Assembly (NCBI RefSeq): GCF_002954705.1 | Contig: NZ_MSCO01000002.1 | Coordinates: 1,016,571 to 1,080,570, forward strand | Reading direction: 5' to 3' | Origin: Aliivibrio sifiae | Lineage (GTDB): Bacteria; Pseudomonadota; Gammaproteobacteria; Enterobacterales; Vibrionaceae | DNA: 64,000 bases | Shown: positions 1 to 9,849 of the stretch, one piece after another | How positions within the stretch are numbered: position 1 is the first letter of the stretch | Layout: each line of letters opens with the position of its first letter | Notes under the pieces: model-generated | The model's input: only the letters and a program-made list of their open reading frames with translations | Told to the model about the DNA's origin: nothing | Databases searched by the model: none | Made by a program: the position numbers and the translations under genes

Positions 1-1543
1 CTGCTTTTTTCAGTTGTATATTGTTTTTATTTACGATGCTATTCTCTATATATAGAGATAATTCGTTTTTCTCTTCTTCATTCAAATACAAACCTAATTT
101 CGTTCTACGCCACAGTACATCTTCTGCTTTCTGAGAGAACTCATGTTGTATTAAATAATCAATTTCAGCTTGATATACCCCTTCTGAGAATCTTATTCCC
201 ATATCACCTTCACAAGTAATGTTCTCTAATAAAGTCCAAACTAAAGTACCGAATTGATTCACATAGCGAATTGCTGTTTTTTCTGCTAACCATTGATGCT
301 TAGTACAAATATTATTTACTAATTGTTTACGTGGGTAATCAAAATCTCCCCCCGGTAGCGCTACATTTTTGGTCCACGACGTTCCTATCTTCATAAAATA
401 TGGGCTTAGCATCTTCATTGCAGTTTCTGCTAATTTTCGGTATGTCGTTAGTTTTCCACCAAAAATAGACAATAATGGTGCTTGGTCTAACTCTTGTTCT
501 AGCTCTAGAGTGTAATCACGAGTAATCGCTTGAGGAGAATCAGATTCATCATCACACAATGGACGCACGCCACTGTAAGTCCACACAACATCATCACGCT
601 GAATTTGATCAACAAAATGCTGGTTCACTACATCAATTAAATAATTTACTTCATCTTCTGATATTTCTACTTTCCTCGGATCACCTTTATATTCAACATC
701 CGTAGTTCCTATGATAGAGAAGTCTTCCATGTAAGGAATAACAAAAACAATACGATTATCTTTATTTTGTAGAATATAAGCCTGCTCTTCATTATGAATT
801 TTTGGTACGACAATATGGGAACCTTTAACCAAACGAATATTTCGTGGTGATTCATCCTCTAAGCTATCATCAAAAAATTGTTTTACCCATGGACCAGCAG
901 CATTCACTAACGCTTTAGTTTTACGCTCAAAATGTGTGTTCGTTTGTTCATCAAAAATAGTAACATGCCAAATGTTATCAACGCGTGTTGCTTTCTCAAC
1001 ACGACAATAATTTTTTACTTCTGCGCCATTTTTCTCTGCAGCCATCGCATTTAAAATCACTAAACGCGCATCATCAACCCAGCAATCAGAATATTCGAAT
1101 CCTTTTTTCATTTCCGGTTTCAGTAAACCAGAAGCAGCTAAATTAACAGAGTGACTTGCAGGAAGAGTCGTACGCTTGCCTAAATTATCGTAAAGGAAAA
1201 GACCAGCACGGATCATCCATGCAGGACGTAAAAATGGACGATGAGGTAAACGAAAACGCATTGGTTTAGCAATATGTGGTGCCTTTGCTAACAAAACTTC
1301 ACGCTCTGCAAGCGCTTCAGACACTAAACGAAATTCATAATGCTCTAAATAACGCAAACCACCATGGATCAATTTTGAGCTTGCTGATGACGTTGCAGAA
1401 GCAAAATCAGATGCCTCATATAAACCGACAGTTAAACCGCGACCAGCGGCATCAGCAGCGATTCCAGCACCATTAATACCACCACCAACTACGATTAAAT
1501 CTAAAACAGCGCAGGTTGTGTGTGTTTGGTTTCCATTATTCAT
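1..1543 (-). CDS. glpD: Aerobic glycerol-3-phosphate dehydrogenase, 3' end outside window
   Basis: The frame opens at ATG 1541-1543 and stays open to base 1, so the C-terminus lies beyond the window; about 514 residues are visible, and E. coli GlpD has 501. GlpD is a membrane-associated FAD enzyme that oxidises glycerol-3-phosphate to dihydroxyacetone phosphate and passes electrons to quinone. The N-terminus carries a Rossmann FAD-binding motif (IVVGGGINGAGIAADAAGRG), followed by the family segment SSKLIHGGLRYLEHYEFRLV. It is transcribed in the same direction as glpR, glpK and glpF but is separated from glpR by a terminator and has its own GlpR-type operator upstream, so it is probably an independent transcript of the same regulon. 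Identification is secure. Confidence 0.95.
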   Translation of the reverse strand, partial: MNNGNQTHTTCAVLDLIVVGGGINGAGIAADAAGRGLTVGLYEASDFASATSSASSKLIHGGLRYLEHYEFRLVSEALAEREVLLAKAPHIAKPMRFRLPHRPFLRPAWMIRAGLFLYDNLGKRTTLPASHSVNLAASGLLKPEMKKGFEYSDCWVDDARLVILNAMAAEKNGAEVKNYCRVEKATRVDNIWHVTIFDEQTNTHFERKTKALVNAAGPWVKQFFDDSLEDESPRNIRLVKGSHIVVPKIHNEEQAYILQNKDNRIVFVIPYMEDFSIIGTTDVEYKGDPRKVEISEDEVNYLIDVVNQHFVDQIQRDDVVWTYSGVRPLCDDESDSPQAITRDYTLELEQELDQAPLLSIFGGKLTTYRKLAETAMKMLSPYFMKIGTSWTKNVALPGGDFDYPRKQLVNNICTKHQWLAEKTAIRYVNQFGTLVWTLLENITCEGDMGIRFSEGVYQAEIDYLIQHEFSQKAEDVLWRRTKLGLYLNEEEKNELSLYIENSIVNKNNIQLKKA

Positions 1544-1630
1544 AGTAGCGACCTCAAATACTCATAATGAGCGAACGAACATTAATTACGATAAAATCAC
1601 GATAACTTAACTTTCGTTTTGAGTCACTTT

Positions 1631-1652
1631 ATATTTTCGATTTCGAACATTT
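1631..1652. promoter_or_regulatory. GlpR-type operator upstream of glpD
   Basis: ATATTTTCGATTTCGAACAT closely fits the GlpR operator consensus known from E. coli (WATKTTCGWTAWCGAACATW), with a perfect TTCGA-TT-TCGAA core at 1636-1647. A weaker related site, ATGAGCGAACGAACAT, lies at about 1567-1583, closer to the glpD start. The position between glpR and glpD and the glpR gene next door support repression of glpD by GlpR. Binding itself is inferred. Confidence 0.7.
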
Positions 1653-1666
1653 TGTGTGATGAAGAT

Positions 1667-1701
1667 AAAAAAAAACCCTGATCTTAATCAAGAACAGGGA
1701 T
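1667..1701 (-). terminator. Rho-independent terminator after glpR
   Basis: Read on the minus strand, an ATCCCTG / CAGGG stem with further internal pairing (TCTT/AAGA) is followed by a run of nine T. It lies just after the glpR stop codon and before the glpD operator. Confidence 0.75.
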
Positions 1702-1724
1702 CGTTTACCGGTAAAAAGTGAGAG

Positions 1725-2492
1725 CTACTTAGAAATTACCTCATAAGGAATGTCATTATCTTTTAAAATAACCACGATCTCTTCTGGTGGCTCTTGATCC
1801 GTAATGATCATTTGTAACTCAGTAATACTACCTAAATTAACCATCGCATTACGACCAAATTTTGTATGGTCAACAGCAAGATAAACGCTTCGACTGTTCT
1901 CTATAATTGCTTTTTTCACACGAACTTCGTGATAGTCAAAATCCAGTAATGAACCATCGTAATCAATACCACTGATCCCTAAAATACCAAAATCTAAACG
2001 AAATTGCTTAATGAAATCGAGCGTTGCTTCGCCCACAATACCACCATCACGATTACGAACTTCACCACCAGCGAGAATAACCTTAAAGTCAGGGTTAGCC
2101 ATTAAGATCATAGCTACGTTGATGTTATTGGTAACCACACGTAAATCTTTATGGTTTTTTACCAGTGCTTTTGCAACTGACTCTGGCGTTGTACCAATGT
2201 CGATAAACAATGTCGCGCCATCTGGTATATGTTTGGCAAGCGCTTCTGCTATCGTGTCTTTTTCATTTAGCTGCATCACTTTTCGTGTTGTATACGCAGT
2301 GTTTACCGAGCTTAATGGAATAGTCGCGCCACCATGATGACGGCGGATTTTATTCTCATCAGCAAGTTCATTTAAATCACGACGAATGGTTTGTGGACTG
2401 ACTTTGAATTGCTCCACTAAATCTTCGGTACTGACATATCCATGTTGCTGTACTAGGTTTACGATTTCTTGGTGTCTTGATAATTGCTTCAC
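1725..2492 (-). CDS. glpR: DeoR-family glycerol-3-phosphate regulon repressor
   Basis: A 255-residue DeoR-family repressor, close to the 252 residues of E. coli GlpR. The first 60 residues hold the DeoR winged helix-turn-helix (RHQEIVNLVQQHGYVSTEDL, then PQTIRRDLNEL). The rest is the sugar-phosphate sensor domain with family segments GATLFIDIGTTPESVAKAL and VVTNNINVAMIL. In the known system glycerol-3-phosphate releases GlpR from its operators. The gene lies between glpK and glpD in the same orientation and is bounded by terminators on both sides, so it probably has its own promoter in the gap 2493-2618. The symbol rests on both the sequence and the neighbourhood. Confidence 0.93.
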   Translation of the reverse strand: MKQLSRHQEIVNLVQQHGYVSTEDLVEQFKVSPQTIRRDLNELADENKIRRHHGGATIPLSSVNTAYTTRKVMQLNEKDTIAEALAKHIPDGATLFIDIGTTPESVAKALVKNHKDLRVVTNNINVAMILMANPDFKVILAGGEVRNRDGGIVGEATLDFIKQFRLDFGILGISGIDYDGSLLDFDYHEVRVKKAIIENSRSVYLAVDHTKFGRNAMVNLGSITELQMIITDQEPPEEIVVILKDNDIPYEVISK

Positions 2493-2618
2493 GAATTACT
2501 CCCCTAATTTCGATCAATCAAAGACTTATATTTTTATCTGAAATTAGTGTACAAAGAAGTTTATGAAATTGGAAATAATTGCGATGAATATGCGTGATGT
2601 ATATCAAATAAAGTTCGG

Positions 2619-2652
2619 AAAAGAAAAAGGAGCGCAATAAATGCACTCCTTT
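2619..2652 (-). terminator. Rho-independent terminator after glpFK
   Basis: On the minus strand AAAGGAGTGC pairs with GCGCTCCTTT (one wobble pair) around a short A/T loop and is followed by TTTTTCTTTT. It sits 30 bases after the glpK stop codon and ends the glpF-glpK transcript before glpR. Confidence 0.8.
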
Positions 2653-2681
2653 AGCTTATTTAATCATCAGATTATGACTAA

Positions 2682-4196
2682 TTAATCTTCATCATGTAAC
2701 TCAGCCCATGATTGTGCACATTTTACCGCGCGTTTCCAACCACGGTAGCGTTGGTTACGCTTATCTTCGTCATGATGAGGTTCAAACGAACGGTCAATTA
2801 CTGCTTTACCCGCTAATTCATCAAGACCACCCCAGAAGCCAACCGCTAAGCCAGCAAGGTAAGCTGCCCCTAATGCCGTTACTTCAGTCACTTGTGGACG
2901 ATGTACAGCAACATCTAATACATCTGATTGGAATTGCATTAGGAAGTTATTGGCTACCGCCCCACCATCAACTCGAAGTGCTGATAACTTAATGCCTGAA
3001 TCCGCTTGCATAGCATCAATAACATCACGCGTTTGGTAAGCAATACTCTCTAGCGTTGCACGAATAATATGATTTGAGCCACAGCCACGCGTTAAGCCAA
3101 CAATCGTGCCACGAGCATACGCATCCCAATATGGAGCGCCAAGACCAGTAAAGGCAGGAACAACATAAACACCATTTGATGAATCAACTTTAGTTGCAAA
3201 GTATTCTGAATCCTTCGCATCTGCCAACAGTTTCATTTCATCACGCAACCATTGAATTGATGCTCCGCCCATAAATACCGCACCTTCAAGTGCGTAAGAG
3301 GCTTCACCGCGTGGACCACATGCTAGTGTTGTTAATAGGCCATTGCGAGACGTTACTTTCTCTTTGCCTGTATTCATTAACAGGAAACAACCCGTGCCGT
3401 AGGTATTCTTAGCTTGACCTTGTTCAACACACATTTGGCCATAAAGTGCGGCTTGTTGGTCTCCTGCAATACCTGCAATTGGAATACGTGTCCCGCCTTT
3501 ACCACCAATGTTTGTTTCACCATACACTTCTGATGATGATTTCACTTCAGGCATCATTGAAAGTGGAATATCTAGCTCTTTCAGTAGTTTTTCATCCCAC
3601 TGAAGCGTATTGATATTAAACACCATGGTACGAGAAGCATTGGTGTAATCTGTAACGTGAACACGTCCTTGCGTCATCTTCCAAACAAGCCACGTATCAA
3701 CCGTACCAAACAGTAATTTACCGGCCTCAGCGTCTTCACGAGCGCCTTCTACATTATCAAGAATCCACTTAATTTTTGTACCAGAGAAATATGGGTCAAC
3801 AACTAAACCTGTATTTTCACGAATGTACTCTTCTAAGCCAGCTTCCTTCAGTTCTTCACACGTATCTGCTGTACGACGACATTGCCAAACAATAGCGTTA
3901 TAGACAGGCTTACCCGTTTCTTTATTCCAAACAATGGTTGTTTCACGTTGGTTCGTAATACCAATTGCAGCAATTTGATCACTTCGAATACCCGTTTTCG
4001 CTAAGGTTTCAACTAACGTCGAACTTTGTGTTGCATAGATTTCAAGTGGATCATGCTCAACCCATCCTGCTTGAGGATAAATCTGAGTAAATTCACGCTG
4101 AGAAACACTGACAATATTGGCATCGTGGTCAAGAATGACGGCACGAGAGCTGGTAGTTCCTTGGTCAAGTGCAACAATGTATTTTTGCTCAGTCAT
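2682..4196 (-). CDS. glpK: Glycerol kinase
   Basis: A 504-residue FGGY-family kinase, matching the usual 500 or so residues of GlpK. It phosphorylates glycerol with ATP to trap it as glycerol-3-phosphate in the cytoplasm. The start has the phosphate-binding segment [20 protein letters not shown]. The substrate region [16 protein letters not shown], the segment [20 protein letters not shown] and the C-terminal signature [20 protein letters not shown] are all intact. It follows glpF by 50 bases and forms one transcript with it. The DeoR repressor GlpR is encoded directly downstream, which gives a complete uptake, phosphorylation and control module. No disruption was seen. Confidence 0.97.
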   Translation of the reverse strand: MTEQKYIVALDQGTTSSRAVILDHDANIVSVSQREFTQIYPQAGWVEHDPLEIYATQSSTLVETLAKTGIRSDQIAAIGITNQRETTIVWNKETGKPVYNAIVWQCRRTADTCEELKEAGLEEYIRENTGLVVDPYFSGTKIKWILDNVEGAREDAEAGKLLFGTVDTWLVWKMTQGRVHVTDYTNASRTMVFNINTLQWDEKLLKELDIPLSMMPEVKSSSEVYGETNIGGKGGTRIPIAGIAGDQQAALYGQMCVEQGQAKNTYGTGCFLLMNTGKEKVTSRNGLLTTLACGPRGEASYALEGAVFMGGASIQWLRDEMKLLADAKDSEYFATKVDSSNGVYVVPAFTGLGAPYWDAYARGTIVGLTRGCGSNHIIRATLESIAYQTRDVIDAMQADSGIKLSALRVDGGAVANNFLMQFQSDVLDVAVHRPQVTEVTALGAAYLAGLAVGFWGGLDELAGKAVIDRSFEPHHDEDKRNQRYRGWKRAVKCAQSWAELHDED

Positions 4197-4246
4197 GATG
4201 GAGTCCTTTTGTATATAAAATTCGTAGGGAGATAATTGTTATTTTA

Positions 4247-5101
4247 TTAAACTTCAGCAGTTTTAGTGTCTTCTTCCACATCACACTGATTGGGAATCGT
4301 ACAACCATGACCTGCTTTTGGCAGATAAGCACCAATCATTTTTGGATACGCCCAACCACCGAAACATGCACCAGCAATTGGCGCTAAAATTGGAACGATA
4401 AAGTAAGGAATCTCTTTTGCACCCGTTAATGCATAATCCCAGCCTGCTAAATAAGCAAATAGCTTTGGACCAAAATCACGAGCAGGGTTCATTGCAAAGC
4501 CAGTTAAGGGACCAAGAGATCCACCAATAACAGCAATTAATAAACCAATAAGAAGTGGATTCATTGCACCGCGAGCAGCTCCATTGTGCTCATCGCCTAG
4601 AGCTAGAATTCCAAACATAAGAACCGCAGTAATGACAAATTCAACCGCAAATGCGCCTAGCATCGATAAAGAGGGATGTGGATAAGTTGAAAAGATACCG
4701 GCTGTAGATAGTGCTTCTTTGCTGCTACGTAGGAAACCATTTGCAATTTCATAATCAGAAAATAAGTTACTGTATAACGCATAGACCAATGCCGCTGAGC
4801 AGAAAGCCCCTAATACTTGAGCAATGATATAAGGAATTATTTTTGCTTTATCAAATCCATGAAACGCCGCCAATGCAATGGTTACTGCAGGGTTTAGATG
4901 AGCACCAGAAACACCCGCAGTACAATAGATAGCAATCGCAACACCTATGCCCCATATAATACTGACTTCCCACTGGCCAAATTCTGCGCCAGTTAATACT
5001 AATGCCGCAACACAGCCAACACCAAAAAAGATCAATAAACCAGCACCGATAAATTCAGCGATGCATTGTCCAAGTAATGTATGTTGTTCATTATTCGCCA
5101 T
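4247..5101 (-). CDS. glpF: Glycerol uptake facilitator (aquaglyceroporin)
   Basis: A 284-residue MIP-family channel. Both half-helix motifs are present: the first as HLNPAVTIALA and the second as AMNPARDFGPK, where the D after NPAR is typical of glycerol rather than water channels. Hydrophobic segments consistent with six membrane helices surround them. The C-terminal tail after the last helix contains a short Cys-containing stretch (GHGCTIPNQCDVEEDTK) whose role is unknown. It is first in the glpFK operon; ATG 5099-5101 follows the ribosome-binding sequence AAAGGAATG. Glycerol facilitation across the inner membrane is the established role. Confidence 0.96.
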   Translation of the reverse strand: MANNEQHTLLGQCIAEFIGAGLLIFFGVGCVAALVLTGAEFGQWEVSIIWGIGVAIAIYCTAGVSGAHLNPAVTIALAAFHGFDKAKIIPYIIAQVLGAFCSAALVYALYSNLFSDYEIANGFLRSSKEALSTAGIFSTYPHPSLSMLGAFAVEFVITAVLMFGILALGDEHNGAARGAMNPLLIGLLIAVIGGSLGPLTGFAMNPARDFGPKLFAYLAGWDYALTGAKEIPYFIVPILAPIAGACFGGWAYPKMIGAYLPKAGHGCTIPNQCDVEEDTKTAEV

Positions 5102-5559
5102 GATTCATTCCTTTGTTTCGTTATTTATTATTAAAGTAGGTTTACAGCATTCACGTTAAGCAGTGAGAAATGTACTCTTTTTATTAATAATTGATATGTC
5201 AACAGACTCAAAATGAGCATTCGAGCACAATAAATGCGTGTTAGAATATCAAAAAGAAGATCTAGAGCATAAAACAAGCAAACGAACAGGTGTGACCAGG
5301 TGTGTTATCTTATTTAAGACAAAGTGAAAAGACAAGATAATGAGAATATTGAAAGTAATAATTTCAGCCTAAATGCGTGAAGAGCCGATAAATGAATAGG
5401 ATTGTGGCTTTGAAGTGATTTTACAACACTCAATAATATTTAATACAAACAAAAATGCTCGTTTTAATACATTATGAGTAAAAACGAACACTAACTAAAA
5501 TAGAACGAATAAAAAATAGCCAACCAAACATGTAAGCCATTTAAAATTATACGTAAGAA
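5102..5559 (-). promoter_or_regulatory. Promoter region of glpFK with GlpR-type sites
   Basis: This 458-base gap has no credible gene. It holds several CGAAC/GTTCG-type half sites. The best candidate operator is 5473-5492 (TATGAGTAAAAACGAACACT), which matches about 14 of 20 positions of the E. coli GlpR consensus. Others are ATGCTCGTTTTAAT at 5455-5468, ATGAGCATTCGAGCACAA at 5213-5230 and an AACGAACAGG half site near 5280. A TGTGACCAGGTGTGTT stretch near 5291 resembles only half of a CRP site. The spread of sites would fit repression by DNA looping, which is inference. Confidence 0.45.
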
Positions 5560-6363
5560 TTAAAATTGATAGTTAAATTCAATTCTATGATCACCATCAG
5601 AATAGTGAGTATCTTCTGTCCAGTTTGCAAAATAACGTAAATTCGCTCGCTTAGTAAGTTGATAACTGATCGCAGCTTCATGAGTCAAGATAGCATCATT
5701 ATCTGTACCATAAGCGTTATTTTTGTATTCTTCTGATCCCGAAATCGTCCCTAAATACATAGGATTATAATTTATCCAAATCTTGTCGGTAATCTCTATT
5801 TTACTGTATAACCCAGCGACATAAAACGAACCATGTAGATCATAACGATCTTGCGCTTGCTGGGCACCTTGATCTTCTGCATCATACGACTCACCAGCGG
5901 CTAACCCTAACCCTGCTAAAGGATATAAACTTACAGGCCCCATTTTTGGAAGCGCTTGTATAAAACTATAAGACGCAGAGCCTTGGTTATTATCAAAATT
6001 CCAATCGACATCAACCTGAGCACCGCGTCCATTGGTTAAATCAACACTAAAGTTTCGAAAACGCAGTGAGTCAATACTATCATCATTATTTTCTCTTGCT
6101 TCTCCATTCCAACCAATCGCTTCACCAGCAATGCCTTTCACCTCAATAATGTTCATACCCATAGTAGTATCACTACCAGTATCATAAGTTTGCCCCATTT
6201 TAAGGTTTAATCCTTTATCGGTATAGCCAGCACCTGCTTGTGTATATACCGCCAATGGATCTGACATATCTTGTACATCATCATTGTTTTCTTCAGCCAT
6301 TGCCGTTGAGCCAAAAGTCAGTGCTCCTAACACTATTACTGTTTTTTTATTCCACATATCCAT
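5560..6363 (-). CDS. Probable outer-membrane beta-barrel protein, unknown function
   Basis: A 267-residue protein that I do not recognise at family level. A Sec signal peptide is visible (NKKTVIVLGALTFGSTAMAEE, cleavage probably after AMA). The mature part is rich in alternating polar and aromatic residues, glycine and asparagine, and it ends in EFNYQF, a C-terminal aromatic residue typical of proteins inserted by the BAM machinery. An acidic stretch EENNDDVQDMSDP follows the signal peptide. The start ATG at 6361-6363 has a GGAG sequence seven bases upstream. It stands alone between glpF and the divergent leucine-rich-repeat kinase gene; glycerol transport is possible from position but not supported by sequence. 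Barrel assignment is inference. Confidence 0.6.
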   Translation of the reverse strand: MDMWNKKTVIVLGALTFGSTAMAEENNDDVQDMSDPLAVYTQAGAGYTDKGLNLKMGQTYDTGSDTTMGMNIIEVKGIAGEAIGWNGEARENNDDSIDSLRFRNFSVDLTNGRGAQVDVDWNFDNNQGSASYSFIQALPKMGPVSLYPLAGLGLAAGESYDAEDQGAQQAQDRYDLHGSFYVAGLYSKIEITDKIWINYNPMYLGTISGSEEYKNNAYGTDNDAILTHEAAISYQLTKRANLRYFANWTEDTHYSDGDHRIEFNYQF

Positions 6364-6614
6364 CGTACTTCTCCACGCAATTTAAAGTACATCCATTTAC
6401 TCCACGTCAGTTATAAATATTTTTATCATTAGTAAGTGACGATACGCGATGCTTAGTTTCGAGCCAATGGCCCCAAAGTTATATAGATTATAACCAAATC
6501 GTTATATTAGATTTCTAGTATTAAACGCCGTACAATTAACGCTAAATTTTAGGCTGTTCATTCCAAATGACACTTTTTAATCAGCATCATATAAACGACA
6601 ATAGGTAGATCGAT

Positions 6615-7811
6615 TTGCATACATTAGCGCAACTAAAATCCGGTGAATTACAAGGCATCACTCGACTTCAATTAAGTGAAAAACTCACTTCGTTTCCACT
6701 TGAGATTCTATCTCTTGCTGATTCATTAGAGATCTTAGATTTGTCTAATAATCAATTAACTGATCTGCCTATTGAGATGACTAAACTGACTAAGCTAAAA
6801 GTTTTCTTTGCTTCTAATAATCCATTTACTGTCTTCCCAAACACACTCGCCTTGTGTAAAAGCCTTGAAATGATTGGTTTTAAATCATGCCAAATCCAGC
6901 ATGTCCCTGAGAATGCATTTCCTGAAAAACTACGCTGGCTGATCTTAACGGATAACCAAGTGAACGTATTACCAAACTCTTTAGGTAATTGCCATTTAAT
7001 GCAAAAACTGGCGTTAGCAGGAAATAAACTAACAGAACTGCCAAAGAATTTATCTCAGTTACATAGCCTTGAGTTATTACGGATCTCTGCCAACCAATTA
7101 ACTGAATGTCCTGAACAACTACTAGATTTACCAAAGCTGGCATGGTTTGCCTTTGCGGGTAACCCTTTTTGTAAATCGGACCTAAAAGTAAAATCAGTAC
7201 CAAGCATATCGTCTTCTGACTACACATTAGAAAATGTATTAGGGCAAGGTGCATCAGGTGTAATTTCTAAAGCGCGTTGGAATAAAGAACAAACGGATTT
7301 TCCACAAGAAATTGCAGTTAAAGTATTTAAAGGTGAAGTCACTAGTGATGGCTACCCTGAAGATGAACTGCAAGCATGCTTAAAAGTCGGAAACCACCCC
7401 AGTTTAGTGCAGTCATTAGCGCAAGTAAGTGAAGATAACTACTTAGCGTTAATAATGAATTTAATCCCTGCTCATTACAAAAATCTTGGATTTCCACCAA
7501 GTTTAGAAAGCTGTACGCGTGATACTTTCCCTGAAGGGTTTCGTTTATCATTAGATCACATCAATAAAATGGTGGCAGAAATGCGTAATGTCTTTGAACA
7601 CCTGCATGATAACCAAGTATGCCATGGCGATTTATACGCACATAACACCTTATTTGATGAAGACGCTAATATGATTTTTGGCGACTTTGGTGCCGCGAGT
7701 ATGTACCACATGCTAAGTGACTCTCAGCAGCTAAAAATTAGAGCTATTGAAGAGCGTGCATTGAATCATTTTGTTGATGATCTAATGAGTGTGCTTCACT
7801 CAAAAGCATAA
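6615..7811 (+). CDS. Leucine-rich-repeat protein kinase
   Basis: A 398-residue cytoplasmic protein with two parts. Residues about 20-185 contain roughly six leucine-rich repeats of the form LxxLxLxxNxLxxLP (for example SLEILDLSNNQLTDLP). Residues about 203-398 form a eukaryotic-like protein kinase domain: glycine loop GQGASG at 210-215, catalytic lysine in AVKVF (K236), catalytic loop HGDLYAHN at 337-344, with HGD instead of HRD, and DFG at 357-359. All core catalytic residues are present, so activity is plausible. The kinase C-lobe is short. The start is a TTG at 6615 with only a weak ribosome-binding site. There is no signal peptide and no partner phosphatase gene nearby. Substrate and pathway are unknown. 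Confidence 0.85.
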   Translation: MHTLAQLKSGELQGITRLQLSEKLTSFPLEILSLADSLEILDLSNNQLTDLPIEMTKLTKLKVFFASNNPFTVFPNTLALCKSLEMIGFKSCQIQHVPENAFPEKLRWLILTDNQVNVLPNSLGNCHLMQKLALAGNKLTELPKNLSQLHSLELLRISANQLTECPEQLLDLPKLAWFAFAGNPFCKSDLKVKSVPSISSSDYTLENVLGQGASGVISKARWNKEQTDFPQEIAVKVFKGEVTSDGYPEDELQACLKVGNHPSLVQSLAQVSEDNYLALIMNLIPAHYKNLGFPPSLESCTRDTFPEGFRLSLDHINKMVAEMRNVFEHLHDNQVCHGDLYAHNTLFDEDANMIFGDFGAASMYHMLSDSQQLKIRAIEERALNHFVDDLMSVLHSKA

Positions 7812-7967
7812 TTAAACGAAAGCGTATTTTAAATTGAATTAAATAATTTGCGCTTATCATTACACCGAGTATAGTTTCTTTAAGTACCTAATAAGCAATT
7901 GATATTACTTTAAGCTATCACGAAATCCTGATTAGGCTATAAGTAATCGATATCAGGAGATTTAAAA

Positions 7968-8930
7968 ATGAAACAGCTATTCTTCGGATTTGTATGTGCC
8001 GTGCTATTACAGGGTTGCGGCTCAGATAAACATGATGAAGCATTAGGAACCTTAGAGCGAGACCGAGTCACTTTCTCAGCGACTTCAAATGAAATTATCC
8101 GAGCCCTACCTATCAAAGAGGGCAGTGAAGTTAAAATTGGCGACATATTAGTCCAATTGGATACTAAAAATCAAAACGCCGTCCTTACTCATGTCATCGC
8201 AAACGCAGCTAAAGCCCAAGCTTATTTATTACGCTTAACTAACGGGGAACGCCCAGAAGATATTGCATCAGCCAAGGCCAAAGTAGACCAAGCAAAAGCA
8301 CAGCTTATTGATGCTGAAAAAAATTACCGTCGGATGGTTGAGCTTGTAAAGAAGAAACTCACTAGCCAATCCAATAAAGATACTGCCCTCGCCTCCCGTG
8401 ACTCCGCACGCGCTACATTAAACTCAGCCAATGAAGAGTTCTCAAAATTAACCGCAGGGGCAAGACCAGAAGATATCGACCAAGCAAAAGCTGAACTTGA
8501 TGCTATGAATGCTGAAGTGATATTACAGCAACAGAAACTGGATGAACTAACTATCGTCGCCACTCGTGACGGCATTTTAGATAATCTTCCGTATAACCTT
8601 GGTGAGCGTGTACCTGTCAATGGTTTTGTTGCCGTTATCCAAGCTAATCGTATTCCTTATGCTCGTGTTTATGTTCCGGCCTCTTATCGAGTTGGATTCA
8701 TCCCTGGTAAAACATTTTCAGTCACTGTTGATGGTATTAACTCTCCATTTAAAGGAACCGTTCGTTGGGTTTCCTCTGAACCGTCATTTACGCCATATTA
8801 CGCCTTAACAGAAGAAGACCGATCTCATTTAATGTACTTGGCGGAGGTAGATTTACCTGAATCTGCGGCCTCTTTACCTTCTGGTGTACCTGCTCAAGTT
8901 CTCTTAAAAAAGGACAATATAGATGACTGA
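7968..8930 (+). CDS. HlyD-family periplasmic adaptor lipoprotein of an ABC exporter
   Basis: A 320-residue membrane-fusion protein. The N-terminus has a lipoprotein signal with the lipobox LLQGC, so it is probably anchored by a lipid. A biotinyl-lipoyl-like half motif follows (IIRALPIKEGSEVKIGDILV), then a long alanine-rich coiled-coil hairpin of about residues 75-190 containing a duplicated GxRPEDI phrase (NGERPEDIASAKAKVDQAKA and GARPEDIDQAKAEL), then the second half motif (RDGILDNLPYNLGERVPVNG). It overlaps the following ATPase gene by eight bases, so the two are translationally coupled. The arrangement resembles YbhG with the YbhFSR exporter of E. coli. Start ATG 7968 follows CAGGAGAT. 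The exported substrate is unknown. Confidence 0.88.
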   Translation: MKQLFFGFVCAVLLQGCGSDKHDEALGTLERDRVTFSATSNEIIRALPIKEGSEVKIGDILVQLDTKNQNAVLTHVIANAAKAQAYLLRLTNGERPEDIASAKAKVDQAKAQLIDAEKNYRRMVELVKKKLTSQSNKDTALASRDSARATLNSANEEFSKLTAGARPEDIDQAKAELDAMNAEVILQQQKLDELTIVATRDGILDNLPYNLGERVPVNGFVAVIQANRIPYARVYVPASYRVGFIPGKTFSVTVDGINSPFKGTVRWVSSEPSFTPYYALTEEDRSHLMYLAEVDLPESAASLPSGVPAQVLLKKDNIDD

Positions 8931-9849
8931 GTTTGCAATTCAAGCCACTGATGTTGTGAAAAAATTTGGAGATTTTACCGCTATCGATGGCATTAATTTA
9001 TCCGTACCTAAAGGCTGTATTTATGGCTTTTTAGGCCCTAACGGTTGTGGTAAATCTACTACCATTCGAACCTTAACCGGCCTATTAAGCCCTACATCTG
9101 GTCATGTAGATGTACTTGGTTTAAGTATCCCTAAAGAATCAGAGGATCTTCGTTTAAAAATTGGTTATATGACACAAAAGTTCTCTTTGTATGATGATTT
9201 GAGTGTAGAAGAAAATCTCGAATTCATTGGTCAAATTTTTGGTATGGAAAAACAAACGTTACTCCTACGTATTACAGAGCAACTCTCTACCTATGGGCTT
9301 GACCAATTACGAAAACAACGAGTATCAGGCATGAGTGGAGGTCAAAAACAGCGCCTCTCACTGGCTGCAGCAACCATGCATAAGCCTGAACTATTGTTTT
9401 TAGATGAACCAACCTCTGCGGTTGATCCTGAGAATCGTCGAGATTTCTGGGAGCAACTATTTGATTTATCAGACAAAGGAACCACCATCCTTATCACAAC
9501 CCATTACATGGATGAGGCTGAACGTTGCCACCGATTGGCGATAATGGAATCAGGCGTTATTCGTGCCGATGGAGAGCCAGAGGCATTAATGGCTAACATG
9601 GGGGTTAATATCGTTGAAGTGAAAACAGATAATTTACGCACATTAAAGAACATACTAGTTCAACGTAATGAAATCAGATCTGCAGCCCAAATAGGTATTC
9701 GATTACGAGTACTTATTCATCAAGATATTAACGACCCCATTTCATGGTTAAGAGCTGAATTCCCTGAATTAAAAAATGCCGAAATGAATATCGCACGTCC
9801 AAGTTTAGAAGATGTCTTTGTTACCGTCACTGGAAAGGGCCGCCAATGA
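8923..9849 (+). CDS. ABC exporter ATP-binding protein
   Basis: A 308-residue ABC ATPase. The Walker A motif is GPNGCGKSTT, the signature is SGMSGGQKQRLSLAAA, and Walker B is LLFLDEPTSAVDPE, followed by the switch histidine in LITTHYMDEAE. Its type is that of ABC-2 exporters such as YbhF or CcmA-like proteins; it has only one nucleotide-binding domain, whereas YbhF has two. A C-terminal extension of about 80 residues ends in SLEDVFVTVTGKGRQ, which is common in drug and polysaccharide exporters. It overlaps both neighbours, the HlyD gene upstream and the permease gene downstream by an ATGA, so the three form one unit. Confidence 0.93.
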   Translation: MTEFAIQATDVVKKFGDFTAIDGINLSVPKGCIYGFLGPNGCGKSTTIRTLTGLLSPTSGHVDVLGLSIPKESEDLRLKIGYMTQKFSLYDDLSVEENLEFIGQIFGMEKQTLLLRITEQLSTYGLDQLRKQRVSGMSGGQKQRLSLAAATMHKPELLFLDEPTSAVDPENRRDFWEQLFDLSDKGTTILITTHYMDEAERCHRLAIMESGVIRADGEPEALMANMGVNIVEVKTDNLRTLKNILVQRNEIRSAAQIGIRLRVLIHQDINDPISWLRAEFPELKNAEMNIARPSLEDVFVTVTGKGRQ

